Of a DNA stretch of 64,000 nucleotides, positions 9,617 through 18,565 are shown in pieces. A model generated the notes under the pieces. That model searched no databases. It saw only the letters and a list, made by a program, of their open reading frames with translations, and was not told where the DNA came from. The stretch is from contig NZ_AP023176.1 in the NCBI RefSeq assembly GCF_013426895.1, forward strand, positions 620,001 through 684,000, read 5' to 3'. Position 1 is the stretch's first letter; each line of letters starts with the position of its first letter. The translations under genes were made by a program, and so were the position numbers. The DNA is from Paraburkholderia largidicola (GTDB lineage: Bacteria; Pseudomonadota; Gammaproteobacteria; Burkholderiales; Burkholderiaceae).

Positions 9617-10264
9617 ATGAGGCGAACACGACAACAGGCGCGGGAAACGCGCGACCAGATTCTCGATGCAGCCGAACGGCTGTTCGCGGAGCATGGCGTG
9701 TCCCGCACGTCGCTGGAAGACATCGCGATGCGCGCGGGGTGTACGCGCGGCGCCATATACGGGCACTTCCGCAACAAGAGCGATCTGTTCGTCGCGATGA
9801 CAAACCGCGTGATGCTTCCGATGGAAATGCTCGTTGCCGCGACCGCGGATACCGCGGAGCCGGACCCGCTCGGCAGGATCCGGCAACTGCTCGTCTATTT
9901 CCTCAGCAAGGCCGTGGTCGAGCCGCACAGCCGCCGCGTGTTCGAAGTGTTGTTCACGAAGTGCGAAAATACGAAAGACATGGTGCTCGTGACCGAGCGG
10001 CAACACGATGCCGCGCGCAACGGAAGGATGTATCTCGAGCGCGGCTTGCGTAATGCCATCGCGAGAGGGCAACTTCCGTGCGATCTCGATACCGGACGCG
10101 CGTCGAGTGTCGTGCATGCGTTTCTCGGCGGCGTGCTGCGAGACTGGCTGCTCGAACGCGATTCGATCATGCTGCCGCGCGATGCGGAGTTTCTGACGGA
10201 CGTGTGCATCGGCCTGTTGAGCTATTCTCCTTCGCTGCGGCGCGCTCAGGGGGCGTGCGGCTAG
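9617..10264 (+). CDS. TetR/AcrR family transcriptional regulator of the efflux operon
   Basis: The 215-residue protein has a clear AcrR-type HTH ('RDQILDAAERLFAEHGVSRTSLEDIAMRAGCTRGAIYGHF') and a helical C-terminal domain like TtgR/AcrR. It sits 66 bases after the pump gene on the same strand, as expected for a local repressor. I prefer the ATG at 9617 with GGAAAG upstream; a GTG at 9605 is in frame and also plausible. With the other TetR at 2477, the efflux genes are bracketed by two TetR regulators. Confidence 0.9.
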   Translation: MRRTRQQARETRDQILDAAERLFAEHGVSRTSLEDIAMRAGCTRGAIYGHFRNKSDLFVAMTNRVMLPMEMLVAATADTAEPDPLGRIRQLLVYFLSKAVVEPHSRRVFEVLFTKCENTKDMVLVTERQHDAARNGRMYLERGLRNAIARGQLPCDLDTGRASSVVHAFLGGVLRDWLLERDSIMLPRDAEFLTDVCIGLLSYSPSLRRAQGACG

Positions 10265-10433
10265 CCGCCGTCCCGCTCATCTTCTGGCGCGCTGTGTCAA
10301 CGGGTGCGCTGTGCCGGGTGGCCTTCATGTTTTGAAGTAGTATGGTTCGCGTCTGATCGCGAGGTTGATGAACGAACATGCGAACCTCGAACGGATTCAG
10401 ACGGAAGCAAACGCAGTAATTGGGAGCGACAAG

Positions 10434-10892
10434 ATGCAAGTGCTGGTTGACGCAGACGCCTGCCCGGTTGTCATCAAGGACATGCTGTTTCGGGCGGCGC
10501 GTCGCGCCGAAGTATGTGTAACGCTGGTAGCGAACCGGTATCTGCAGACGCCGCCTTCGCCCTATATCAAGTCGCTGCAAGTACCGGCGGGCGCGGACGC
10601 GGCCGATATGCGCATCGTCGAGCTGGCCGTGGCCGGCGATCTGGTGATTACCGCGGACATACCGCTTGCCGCCGCGGCGCTCGACAAGGGTGCCTTCGTG
10701 CTCGACCCGCGTGGAGGCTGGTTCAGCCGCGAGAATATCGAAGAACGCCTGACGATGCGTGCCGTGATGGATCAGCTTCGCAGCACGGGCGTCGATACGG
10801 GCGGTCCAGCGCCATTCAGTCCGCGCGACAGCAAGACGTTCGCGGGGCAACTGGACCGGTTCCTCGCAAGGCATCGCGCGCCGCCGGCCTGA
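10434..10892 (+). CDS. yaiI: YaiI/YqxD family protein (UPF0178, DUF188)
   Basis: This 152-residue protein is almost entirely the family domain: 'VDADACPVVIK' at the N-terminus, 'LVITADIPLAAAAL' and 'LDPRGGWFS' in the middle, and the C-terminal 'PFSPRDSKTFAGQLDRFL'. The conserved Asp residues give it the look of a PIN-like nuclease fold, but no function is established. The ATG at 10434 has GGGAG seven bases upstream. Confidence 0.9.
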   Translation: MQVLVDADACPVVIKDMLFRAARRAEVCVTLVANRYLQTPPSPYIKSLQVPAGADAADMRIVELAVAGDLVITADIPLAAAALDKGAFVLDPRGGWFSRENIEERLTMRAVMDQLRSTGVDTGGPAPFSPRDSKTFAGQLDRFLARHRAPPA

Positions 10893-10962
10893 ACGTCGAA
10901 TGTGATTCGCTGTGGTTTTCAACCGGCGAATTGGAACTATACTGGGGCACCAGGAGGTTTCA

Positions 10963-11766
10963 ATGGCCGATCAAGAGAGACTGCATCCGCTACGCCCGCT
11001 TTTGAAGAACTGGATCTGGGAGCATGGTCGAGTCGGCACGCGCTATCTGGATTACGTCGATGGCGAAATCAAGTTCGATGAAGGCAAGAAATCACGTTTC
11101 GCCGCCGAGAAGTATATTTATGTGCCTCTGGACAAAGACAGTGACGACACTGTATTAGCTGAAGGTCCTGCGATCCAGGAAGCGGGGCTTGCCCGGTTCT
11201 TGCGGGCTGCGCAGTTGGGCACGCCGGATGAGGCGGGTTCTGTCGCAGAGATTCAACGCGCGGTGCAGGACTGCGTGGAGCTTGGCCTCTTCAGCGCCTA
11301 TCAGGCGGAGGCTCGCGAGGCAATGGCCCGCTATGCGCAAGAGCCGATGTTCGAGGACGAGATCCGTGCGGCGGTTGTCGACGACATCCGGCGTAGTTAT
11401 ACGGGCGTGCGCGAACAATTGGCGCTGTACGATTTCAGTGTGCTTTATGGCTTGCCCTCGCCGCTGCTGATCAGCGAGACGCCATTCATCGATTGGCGCG
11501 TGCGTGCAAGTCCCGCATTACCGTTTGTATCGCTGCCGTTGGGACCTTATTGCCTGCTGGTAGGCGCGCCCTCGGGCCGCAAGAGCCGGACGGGCCCGGT
11601 GGTCTGGAAGGCCGCAGCCGCAATGGGCCCATTGAAGGACCACAACCGCCAGATCATGCAACACGCACGTCTATGGCTGGTGGCGACCACGGATGACCAG
11701 CTCGTCCCGGCACAGAGCCGCCTTGCCGCCGCCGCGGGCACCAGGCAAGAGAATGTGAAGACTTAA
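10963..11766 (+). CDS. Hypothetical protein, possibly DUF4238-like
   Basis: I do not recognise this 267-residue soluble protein with certainty. It has an excellent AGGAGG RBS six bases before the ATG at 10963. There is no signal peptide or membrane span. The N-terminus ('LRPLLKNWIWEHGRVGTRYLDYVDGE...AAEKYIYVP') is laid out like DUF4238 proteins: a Leu/Arg-rich first strand, a short display strand, then an 'aaEk-Y' step. That is only a visual resemblance. The middle is helical and acidic, and the C-terminal third has a hydrophobic 'LPFVSLPLGPYCLLVGAPSG' stretch. No operon partner is evident. Confidence 0.7.
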   Translation: MADQERLHPLRPLLKNWIWEHGRVGTRYLDYVDGEIKFDEGKKSRFAAEKYIYVPLDKDSDDTVLAEGPAIQEAGLARFLRAAQLGTPDEAGSVAEIQRAVQDCVELGLFSAYQAEAREAMARYAQEPMFEDEIRAAVVDDIRRSYTGVREQLALYDFSVLYGLPSPLLISETPFIDWRVRASPALPFVSLPLGPYCLLVGAPSGRKSRTGPVVWKAAAAMGPLKDHNRQIMQHARLWLVATTDDQLVPAQSRLAAAAGTRQENVKT

Positions 11767-11813
11767 AAGTAGTCGGCAACATCTTTCGTTGAGTTACTTA
11801 AACAGGGGCAAAA

Positions 11814-12167
11814 ATGAACGCAATCAAAACACTCAAGCTGGCTGGCGCTGCATTGATCGTCGTTGCTTCCGTCAATGCCTGGGCACAGGGAAGCGAAGCG
11901 GCTAGCGCACCGACGACCACGCAAGGCGCATCCAAATCGTCCATCAGGAAGGCGAACCGGGCATTGAGCAGAAAGGTGGCCTCGGCGCTTTCGAAGGGCG
12001 GTGTCGATACGACGGGGATCAATGTTCTCGTGAAGGGCGGCGCGGTGACGCTCGCTGGCGGCGTGACCGATCCGGCTCAGATCGATAAGGCGACCTCGAT
12101 CGCGAAGGGCGTGTCCGGCGTCACGTCGGTGAAGAATGCTCTGACGATTCGGGAAGGCGGGCAGTAA
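11814..12167 (+). CDS. BON domain-containing periplasmic protein
   Basis: The 117-residue protein has a signal peptide ending near 'NAWAQG' and one BON domain at about residues 48-114. The domain shows the usual glycine pattern ('INVLVKGGAVTLAGGVTDPAQIDKATSIAKGVSGVTSVKNAL'). BON domains bind phospholipid or envelope surfaces, as in OsmY. It is probably a small envelope-stress protein. A GGGG-containing RBS precedes the ATG. It stands alone, with about 250 bases to the next, convergent gene. Confidence 0.85.
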   Translation: MNAIKTLKLAGAALIVVASVNAWAQGSEAASAPTTTQGASKSSIRKANRALSRKVASALSKGGVDTTGINVLVKGGAVTLAGGVTDPAQIDKATSIAKGVSGVTSVKNALTIREGGQ

Positions 12168-12424
12168 CACCTCGATTGCGGCGAATTGCGGGGATGGGCT
12201 GCGGCTCGATTTGGTGCGTTATGGCTCACCCCGCAAGCCTTCTTTTACAGCGCGGCCTGCGGTGAATTCCGGAAGCCGATTGCCATCCGGTTATCAGCGT
12301 TCATCAAACTTGTTGCGATCGTGAGATTCACGAGCAGATCGCGCGTATGCATTTCCAGGTGGTAGCGATCGTCTATTCGATCATTCGGATAGCTAATTTG
12401 TTTTGGATGCCGACGGTTAGTCAT
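12168..12424. other. Convergent intergenic stretch with no recognised element
   Basis: This stretch lies between the ends of the BON gene and the MFS gene. I see no convincing ORF, strong hairpin or repeat; it becomes more A+T-rich towards the right. Confidence 0.4.
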
Positions 12425-13615
12425 TCAAACCGGCTCGGTCTCGCGATTCACCATCTTGCGTTGCTGTGTGGAGGACCGCTGCATGCAACGGTGCGCGGCT
12501 TCTGCGAGCAGGAACGCGAACGCAATCAACGCCGCCGCGACGAGGCTCAGATACTGCCCGTCGATCGACGGCAGCACGGCCCCGCCAAGCACGCCCGAGC
12601 AGGCCAGCCCGACGTATGTCGCCGTATTGTTGAGCGCCAGCAGCAGCGGCGCCACGCCCGGCTTCAGGTGCACCAGCCGATGTTGTTGCGGGACGATCAG
12701 CCCCCAGCCGCATACGCCCCAGATCGCGAGCGCAACCGCGGCGCTGAATGCATGTGCGGATGTCCACGGCAACGCGCAGAAATTGACGATGGCAACCCAA
12801 AGCATCGCGTTGATGATGTTGCGGCTCTCGAATCGATCCACGAGACGGCCGGCCAGCAGGTTTCCTGCCGTCGCCGCTACGCCCCACAGCAGGAACATCC
12901 CGGCAAGAATCCGTTCGTCGCCATGCGTGACACGTTGCAGCACCACGCCCGCATACGTGTAGACCATCAGGAACCCGCCAAACGCGAATAGCGAGGTGAG
13001 CAGGGTGAGCGCGATCCGGACATCGCGGATGGGTGCAAGCCGTTCTCGCAACTTCACGGATGCAGGCCGGGGAACCGACGGCAGCATCGTCCAGACGCCG
13101 ATCATCGCCACCATCCCGAGCAGCGTGACGAACCAGAGCGTCGTTCTCCAGCCACCGAATCCGCCGATGAACGTACCGATCGGCGCGCCAAGCGCTGTCG
13201 CCCCCGTCAAACCCGCCGTGACGGCAGCCAGCGCACGGCCGCGTTTTTCAGGCGGTGCGAGCGCAGAGGCGACGCCCAATGCAGTCGGCGAGAACAGCGC
13301 GGCGCCGAATCCCGACAACGCCCGGCTGAACAGAACCCAGTGCAGGTCCACGGCGACCGCGCTGAGCATGTTGCCCACGACGAATATTCCGAGCGCGGAA
13401 ACCAGCAGGAGCTTGCGCGGCCAGCCGCCCGCCACGGCCGCCATGACGGGGGCTGCGATTGCGTAGGTCAATGCGTAAAAGGTGACCATCAGCCCCGCGA
13501 GGCTGACGGATGTATTCAGCGATGCAGCCACGCCAGGAAGAATACCGGCGACGACGAAGTTGTCGGTACCCATGGCGAACATGCCAAGGGCCAGTATCAG
13601 TAGTCGACGATCCAT
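12425..13615 (-). CDS. MFS transporter, DHA1-type exporter
   Basis: The 396-residue protein has 12 predicted membrane segments. It begins 'LLILALGMFAMGTDNFVVAGILPGVAASL', as in AraJ/NepI/PbuE-like drug or metabolite exporters, with the typical 'RALSGFGAALFSPTALGVASAL' and 'PEKRGRALA' motifs. The ATG at 13615 fits the conserved N-terminus; upstream in-frame codons do not. It is divergent from a GlxA-type AraC regulator that is the obvious candidate to control it. The C-terminus is short and basic. Confidence 0.9.
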   Translation of the reverse strand: MDRRLLILALGMFAMGTDNFVVAGILPGVAASLNTSVSLAGLMVTFYALTYAIAAPVMAAVAGGWPRKLLLVSALGIFVVGNMLSAVAVDLHWVLFSRALSGFGAALFSPTALGVASALAPPEKRGRALAAVTAGLTGATALGAPIGTFIGGFGGWRTTLWFVTLLGMVAMIGVWTMLPSVPRPASVKLRERLAPIRDVRIALTLLTSLFAFGGFLMVYTYAGVVLQRVTHGDERILAGMFLLWGVAATAGNLLAGRLVDRFESRNIINAMLWVAIVNFCALPWTSAHAFSAAVALAIWGVCGWGLIVPQQHRLVHLKPGVAPLLLALNNTATYVGLACSGVLGGAVLPSIDGQYLSLVAAALIAFAFLLAEAAHRCMQRSSTQQRKMVNRETEPV

Positions 13616-13760
13616 ACAAAAAGCTCTTGTGATAAGCGGTTCGAGGTTCAGCTCCGCCGGGTTTTCTTGCGCCGGAAGGGTACGGGTACAGCATAAACGC
13701 CGTTGACCGTGTCTCAAATGTCATATATACAAGCGATTCAGGACATGAGTTGGGCGCACC

Positions 13761-14723
13761 ATGCACAAGATCGGCTTCGTCGTATTTCCGAATTTCTATC
13801 TGATGGGCTTCGCGGCAGTCACGGCCTTTGAACTGGCGAACGTCGTGCTCGGAGAACCGGCATATGAAGTGACGGTTTTGTCGGAAGAGGGTGGGCTCGT
13901 TGTGTCTTCGGCGGGGATTCGTGTGGAAACGCAAGCGTTCAGCGACGCCGCCTTCGACACCGTCATGTTCGGCTCGGGCGTCGAGATCGACATTGTCTCT
14001 GCGCAACTGACTGCATTCGTCAACCGCGCGTTGAAAACATCGAGACGAATCGCAGCGCCGTGCACCGGCGCGTTTATCCTGGCTGAAGCAGGCGTGCTCG
14101 ATGGCCGTCGGGCGACGACACATTGGCGCTTCGCGCACGATCTGCAGCGCCGTTTTCCCAACATTGCCGTCGAAGAAGATCAGATATTCATCGTCGATGG
14201 ACCGATCTGGACATCGGCGGGCATGACGGCCACGATCGACATGGCGCTGGCGATGATCGAGAAGGATCATGGCCAGGACGTGTCACGCGCCGTCGCCCGC
14301 AAGCTGGTCGTTTATCACCGCCGCGCGGGCGGGCAATCGCAGTTCTCCACGTTGCTCGACCTCGAGCCCAAATCGGATCGCATCCAGAAGGCGATCGACC
14401 ATGCGAACGCGAATCTGCGCAATGCGTTGACCGTCGAGGAACTCGCCGATGTCGCGGGCCTGAGCCCGCGCCAGTTTAGCCGGGCCTTCACTGCTGAAAC
14501 GGGGCAGTCCCCGGCCAAAGCCGTCGAACATTTGCGCGTAGAGGCCGCGAGGCTGTTGCTTGAAAAAGGGCGTTTGTCGCTGGATGTGATCGCCGACGAA
14601 GTCGGCTTCTCGGATCGGGAGCGCATGAGGCGCGCATTCCTGCGAACCGTCGGGCAACCGCCGCAAGCGGTCCGTCGTTTTGGCAGGGAAACACGCGGGT
14701 CGACTGGACGCGCTCAGCAGTGA
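13761..14723 (+). CDS. GlxA family transcriptional regulator (DJ-1/PfpI domain + AraC HTH)
   Basis: The 320-residue protein joins an N-terminal DJ-1/PfpI-like class I amidotransferase fold (about 1-175, with 'SRRIAAPCTGAFILAEAGVLDGRRATTHW' around the nucleophile-elbow Cys) to a C-terminal AraC/XylS double HTH (about 215-310, 'LTVEELADVAGLSPRQFSRAF...VGFSDRERMRRAF'). Such proteins usually activate divergent or nearby metabolic genes, here the MFS exporter at 12425. A second, frameshifted member of the family lies at 39290. Confidence 0.92.
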   Translation: MHKIGFVVFPNFYLMGFAAVTAFELANVVLGEPAYEVTVLSEEGGLVVSSAGIRVETQAFSDAAFDTVMFGSGVEIDIVSAQLTAFVNRALKTSRRIAAPCTGAFILAEAGVLDGRRATTHWRFAHDLQRRFPNIAVEEDQIFIVDGPIWTSAGMTATIDMALAMIEKDHGQDVSRAVARKLVVYHRRAGGQSQFSTLLDLEPKSDRIQKAIDHANANLRNALTVEELADVAGLSPRQFSRAFTAETGQSPAKAVEHLRVEAARLLLEKGRLSLDVIADEVGFSDRERMRRAFLRTVGQPPQAVRRFGRETRGSTGRAQQ

Positions 14724-14776
14724 ACCGTGCAATCTCATTGCGTTCAGCGAGTCGGCTCACATACGCGTGACACGAC

Positions 14777-15394
14777 TCACTCGAACGTTCCCGTGCGCAC
14801 TTCGCCGTTGCGCAAGTAGCGGTTAATCAATACGCCGCCAGGCGTGCTGATCGAATGCGCCAGAGTGAAGGCAGACGCGTGGGCGTCGTCGCCGAACAGG
14901 CGCTTGCCGTGCCCGAGCATCACGGGGTAAATCAGAAGGCGAAGCTCATCCACCAGACCGGCTGCGAGCAGTTGGCGCACCATGTCGCCGCTACCGAACG
15001 TCAATAGATCGGCACCGTCTTCACGACAAAGCGCGCGTATCGCGTCAGCAAGGTTGCCCTTCAGCGCACGGCTGTTCTGCCAGTCTAGTGAGTCGGACCG
15101 GTGCGTAGCGACGTGCTTGGGTACGCTGTTGAACATGTCGGCAATAGCGTGGCTGCGCGAATTGGCCCGTACGTGTGGCCAATACGACGCGAAGATGTCG
15201 TAGGTACAACGCCCCAGCAGCAACTCGAATGGCTGCGAGAGCAGATCGTGCAAGTTCTCGCCGATGGCTTCGTCGGCATAGGGGACTATCCAGCCGCCAA
15301 GGCGGAACGCTCCGCTGGGATCTTCTTCAGGCCCGCCCGGGCCCTGCGTGACACCATCCAGACTGATGAAAACGGAAACGATGAGCTTGCGCAT
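14777..15394 (-). CDS. Dihydrofolate reductase family protein (RibD C-terminal-like)
   Basis: The 205-residue protein begins 'MRKLIVSVFISLDGVTQGPGG', the start of the RibD-C/YwjB-type reductase domain, and ends with the usual 'LVDELRLLIYPVMLGHGKRLF' strand pair. It probably binds NADPH, but the substrate is unknown. GGAG lies six bases before the ATG at 15394; longer frames add non-conserved residues. It converges with the GlxA regulator and is divergent from the porin gene. Confidence 0.88.
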   Translation of the reverse strand: MRKLIVSVFISLDGVTQGPGGPEEDPSGAFRLGGWIVPYADEAIGENLHDLLSQPFELLLGRCTYDIFASYWPHVRANSRSHAIADMFNSVPKHVATHRSDSLDWQNSRALKGNLADAIRALCREDGADLLTFGSGDMVRQLLAAGLVDELRLLIYPVMLGHGKRLFGDDAHASAFTLAHSISTPGGVLINRYLRNGEVRTGTFE

Positions 15395-15699
15395 GTTGTT
15401 CTCCAGGTCGACGAGCCCGATGGATTCGTAGATACGACGAACGAAACGCATCTGAATCGACAAAGCGTCTGGCGGCTCACGCCATTGCCAATGCTACGCC
15501 CAGGGCAACGCGACACAGGCTGATCGAGCGGATAAACCGTTAGCGCCAGAGTGAATCGGCAGACGATACCTATGCATTCATGCAGCAGAGCAAATAAACA
15601 ACACCTCGTCGGCGGATCGCTTTGCCGTAACGAATTGACGGGCTATGCTCCTGTTCACGAAATTGATCCAGCTGGCTCACTCATTACGGTGGATCGCTG
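15395..15699. other. Divergent intergenic region, RibD-like gene / porin
   Basis: About 300 bases without a supported gene. It should hold the promoters for both flanking genes; the 150 bases before the porin are A+T-richer ('gcaaataaacaaca'), which suits the porin promoter. No clear operator was seen. Confidence 0.35.
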
Positions 15700-16875
15700 A
15701 TGAAAAAGATCGTTGTCTCCAGTGCCATCGGCGCACTGTTCGCCACCGCGGCTCCGCTGACATACGCGCAAAGCTCGGTCACGCTATACGGCATCGTCGA
15801 CGAAGCCATTCGCTATCAGACGAACGCCGGTCCGGGCGGCGACGACCAGGTCGCCATGACCTCGGGTCCGGAAACCCACAGCCGGTGGGGCTTGAAAGGC
15901 AGTGAAGATCTGGGCGGCGGCTGGGCCGCGGTCTTCCACCTCGAAAACGGCTTCGAAGCGTTCAATGGAACACTCCACGTTCCCAACACATTGTTCAGTC
16001 GACAGGCTTACGTGGGCCTGTCGAGCGACAAGTGGGGCGCGCTGACATTCGGCAGGCAATACGCGCCCGCTTACGACACCTTGGGCGATATCTTCGACCC
16101 ATTGACCGTTGGCAATTACTGGCAAAACAGTTGGCCCTACAACGGCATCGGCAATTACCTGGAAATCAACAACGCGGTCAAGTACAAAGGCACGTTCTAT
16201 AACCTGGCAATCGATGCGCTTTATGGTTTCGGCAATCAGCCAGGCGCGCTCGGTCTTGGTGCCATCTACGCTGTGGAACTGACGTACACGTATGGCCCTG
16301 CCATGCTCAACGCCGGCTTCCAGCAGGTTTCCGTACCGACCTCCGCGACGGGCTCTGCGGTCGGCACGAGTGTCGGCAGTGCAATCAATGGCGGCAAGAC
16401 CAACTTCCTGCACATCAGCGGCGCATGGCAGGTCACTCACGATGTTCGCCTGCTGGCCGGCTGGCTGCACGGCCAGGACCAGACGGGTTTGACCGACGTG
16501 AACATGCAGCAGGCTGGCTCGCCGACGCTGAAGGGTGCCAGCCCTAACCGTATCGACGATACGTTTTACGTCGGTGCGAACTGGAAAGCCACCGCGCCAT
16601 TGCTGTTCACGTTCGCCTACTACTACGGGCACGCGCGCAATGCCGAACGGCTCGATGGATCGCTCGGTACGGGGGTGAACCAGTCGGCTACGATTCTCGC
16701 CGAGTACTCGTTCTCGAGGCAGTCCGAAATCTACGCGATCACGGATTGGGCGCGCGGGACAGGTGCCTTCGCTGCCGACTATCCAAGCGGCGTCAATTCC
16801 GCCGGTGTGCCGACCAATACCATTGGCCGAACCAACCAGTTGGGCGTGGCAGTGGGTATTCGCAAGATGTTCTGA
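15700..16875 (+). CDS. Gram-negative trimeric porin (OmpC/Burkholderia type)
   Basis: The 391-residue outer-membrane protein has a signal peptide ending at 'LTYAQ' and the classic mature start 'SSVTLYGIVDEAIRYQTNAG'. It has the 'SRWGLKGSEDLGGGWAAVFHLENGF' and 'RQAYVGLSSDKWGALTFGRQY' strands that mark beta-proteobacterial porins, and it ends in the usual terminal Phe ('GIRKMF'). It forms a diffusion pore for small hydrophilic solutes. The RBS is GGTGGA. No transporter gene is adjacent. Confidence 0.95.
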   Translation: MKKIVVSSAIGALFATAAPLTYAQSSVTLYGIVDEAIRYQTNAGPGGDDQVAMTSGPETHSRWGLKGSEDLGGGWAAVFHLENGFEAFNGTLHVPNTLFSRQAYVGLSSDKWGALTFGRQYAPAYDTLGDIFDPLTVGNYWQNSWPYNGIGNYLEINNAVKYKGTFYNLAIDALYGFGNQPGALGLGAIYAVELTYTYGPAMLNAGFQQVSVPTSATGSAVGTSVGSAINGGKTNFLHISGAWQVTHDVRLLAGWLHGQDQTGLTDVNMQQAGSPTLKGASPNRIDDTFYVGANWKATAPLLFTFAYYYGHARNAERLDGSLGTGVNQSATILAEYSFSRQSEIYAITDWARGTGAFAADYPSGVNSAGVPTNTIGRTNQLGVAVGIRKMF

Positions 16876-16905
16876 GCACTTGCATTCGGGCCGCGCATTC
16901 AGGTA

Positions 16906-17427
16906 TCAGCGCTTGTCGGCAGGATCGCGCTTGATGCCCGTCAGCATCGAGGTGATCAGATTGTCGCGTGTCCAGACGCTCATGATGACGGCCGCGACGA
17001 TATGCGCGCACACGCAGACTTCCAGTGCGATTGAAAGAACCGAGTGAAGGTCATGCGGCCAGTCTTCGCCCCAGAACGCGTCGAGGCGCATCAGCCAGCC
17101 GCTGACTGCCAGTGCCAGAATCAGCAGCCAGAGTGCGATTGCCATCAGGCCGCCGAGCGGATTGTGCGACAGATGATGGCGTGGCTTGCCGGCGGCCAGC
17201 GAGCGTACGTAGTCCCTCAGATGGGCCGGCGTTGGCCACCACGCGGAGAATCGTGCGTAGGGCGTGCCGATAAAGCCCCACACGATTCGACAGGCAACCA
17301 GACCGGCAGCGATGTACCCAAGTACCCGATGCAATTGGTCAGTCGGCCCGAACAGATTCCACACGACGATGCCGGCGACGGTCCAGTGTGTGAACCGCAC
17401 GCCTAAGTCCCAGGTTTTGACAGGCAT
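16906..17427 (-). CDS. Cytochrome b561 family protein
   Basis: The 173-residue membrane protein has four expected spans and paired heme-ligand histidines: 'RFTHWTVAGIVVWNLFG' in the first span, 'HRVLGYIAAGLVACRIVWGFIG' in the second, and 'HDLHSVLSIALEVCVCAHIVAAVIMS' later. The frequent 'vWDlpvRlfHW' opening appears here as 'TWDLGVRFTHW'. It should pass electrons in the inner membrane between quinols and a periplasmic partner. The PepSY gene lies 15 bases upstream on the same strand, the common PepSY-cytochrome b pairing. Confidence 0.92.
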   Translation of the reverse strand: MPVKTWDLGVRFTHWTVAGIVVWNLFGPTDQLHRVLGYIAAGLVACRIVWGFIGTPYARFSAWWPTPAHLRDYVRSLAAGKPRHHLSHNPLGGLMAIALWLLILALAVSGWLMRLDAFWGEDWPHDLHSVLSIALEVCVCAHIVAAVIMSVWTRDNLITSMLTGIKRDPADKR

Positions 17428-17442
17428 CGTGCGCGCCAGGCG

Positions 17443-17706
17443 TCAGTCGATCTCGGACTTCACGACGGCAAGCGTCTTGGTGTCGTAGTAGATCTCGACC
17501 TTCTTGCCTTCCTTGTTGTGGCCGTAGATTTCGTAGCAGTTGCCGTCGACCTTGAACTTCTTGATCTTGTACCCTTGCGCTTCGAGCTGGGCACGCGCAT
17601 CCGATTCCTTCATCCACTCGCTCTTCGGATAAGCCGGGCAATCGGCTTTGGCGAATGCCGTACCGGAAAGGCCCAATGCGACGCATACCGCCAGGAACTT
17701 GAACAT
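17443..17706 (-). CDS. PepSY domain-containing periplasmic protein
   Basis: The 87-residue protein has a signal peptide (cleavage after 'GTAFA') and one PepSY domain ('MKESDARAQLEAQGYKIKKFKVDGNCYEIYGHNKEGKKVEIYYDTKTL'). Two cysteines (in 'ADCPAYP' and 'DGNCYEI') could form a periplasmic disulfide. GAGGTG precedes the ATG. It is co-directional with the downstream cytochrome b561 gene and probably co-transcribed with it. It may also belong to the sigma/anti-sigma group upstream, about 140 bases away. Confidence 0.9.
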   Translation of the reverse strand: MFKFLAVCVALGLSGTAFAKADCPAYPKSEWMKESDARAQLEAQGYKIKKFKVDGNCYEIYGHNKEGKKVEIYYDTKTLAVVKSEID

Positions 17707-17845
17707 CCGTCACCTCATGTGCTGGTTTGTCGAGCGGTTACTCTACGTGCACGCAGGGTGGACTGCAAGCGTATTGTAGGGTTTAAGCAAATGCTGACTA
17801 GCCAGTCTTTTTGAGTGCCAACGCTGCGCGCGAGGCAGCCACCAT

Positions 17846-18565
17846 TCAGATTCCCTTGACAGGGCCCGCCGCGAGCACCGGCCCGGTGGGTTGTCCGGTC
17901 GGCGATCCCCCTTGCGGTTCGAGCGATACCGCAAGCGTTGGCTGTGCTGCGAGTTGCTGAAGCTGCGCCTGTGCAACGGGCACGATGGTCGGGTGCTGCG
18001 CATCGATGACGCCCAAAGAGATGGGCTTCGAGCCGGGCGGAATCATCCACATCTGCGTGGAATGGTTGGAGGCAATCACGAAGTCGCGAGGCGGAACGAC
18101 GACGATCTGTGCGTGTTGCGCATCGACCGTTGCGGTCCATGCTGCGCCCGCGCCTTGCCGTTCGAGCGTCGCGACCAGATATTGCGCCCCTGCGGGCGGG
18201 GTCACGGTTTCGTGCAGCAACACGGAGCGAGTCAGGAAGATGGCGAGCGCGCAAGCGGCGACGACGGATGTCAACCCGGTCCAGCGCCAGAACGACAAGC
18301 TGTTCCACAGACCCGCGCGGCGCCCTGTCCGTGTCCAGCCCAACTGCGCCTGCAGACGGTCCCACACATGGGACGGCGGCGTGACCTCTGCCACGTCTTC
18401 GTTCAAAGGCATCAGGCGCGCTTGCCAACGCGCAAGCGATTCGGCCACGTCCGCTTCCTGCTGCATCGCAAGTTCGATTTCGCGGCGCTCTTCGTCGCTG
18501 AGTACGCCCAGCACGTACTCCGCGCAGCGAAGGTCTTTGTCGTCGGGAGAGATGGGCGTATTCAT
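17846..18565 (-). CDS. Anti-sigma factor, RskA/anti-sigma-K family
   Basis: The 239-residue single-pass inner-membrane protein has a cytoplasmic anti-sigma domain at about residues 10-80 ('RCAEYVLGVLSDEERREIELAMQQE...WQARLMPL'), a span at about 97-117 ('SVVAACALAIFLTRSVLL') and a periplasmic RskA-type C-terminal domain. It should hold the adjacent ECF sigma factor inactive until an envelope signal destroys it. Its ATG overlaps the sigma gene stop (ATGA), so the two are made together. The zinc-binding His/Cys set of ZAS-type anti-sigmas is absent. Confidence 0.92.
   Translation of the reverse strand: MNTPISPDDKDLRCAEYVLGVLSDEERREIELAMQQEADVAESLARWQARLMPLNEDVAEVTPPSHVWDRLQAQLGWTRTGRRAGLWNSLSFWRWTGLTSVVAACALAIFLTRSVLLHETVTPPAGAQYLVATLERQGAGAAWTATVDAQHAQIVVVPPRDFVIASNHSTQMWMIPPGSKPISLGVIDAQHPTIVPVAQAQLQQLAAQPTLAVSLEPQGGSPTGQPTGPVLAAGPVKGI

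Noticed and set aside
8956..10053. 365-codon plus-strand frame over the pump end and the TetR gene
   Set aside because: It is out of frame with two clear genes; an Arg/Ala-rich shadow.
10257..10268. Palindrome GCGGCTAGCCGC at the end of the TetR gene
   Set aside because: It is centred on the TAG stop codon with no loop; likely chance in high-G+C DNA.
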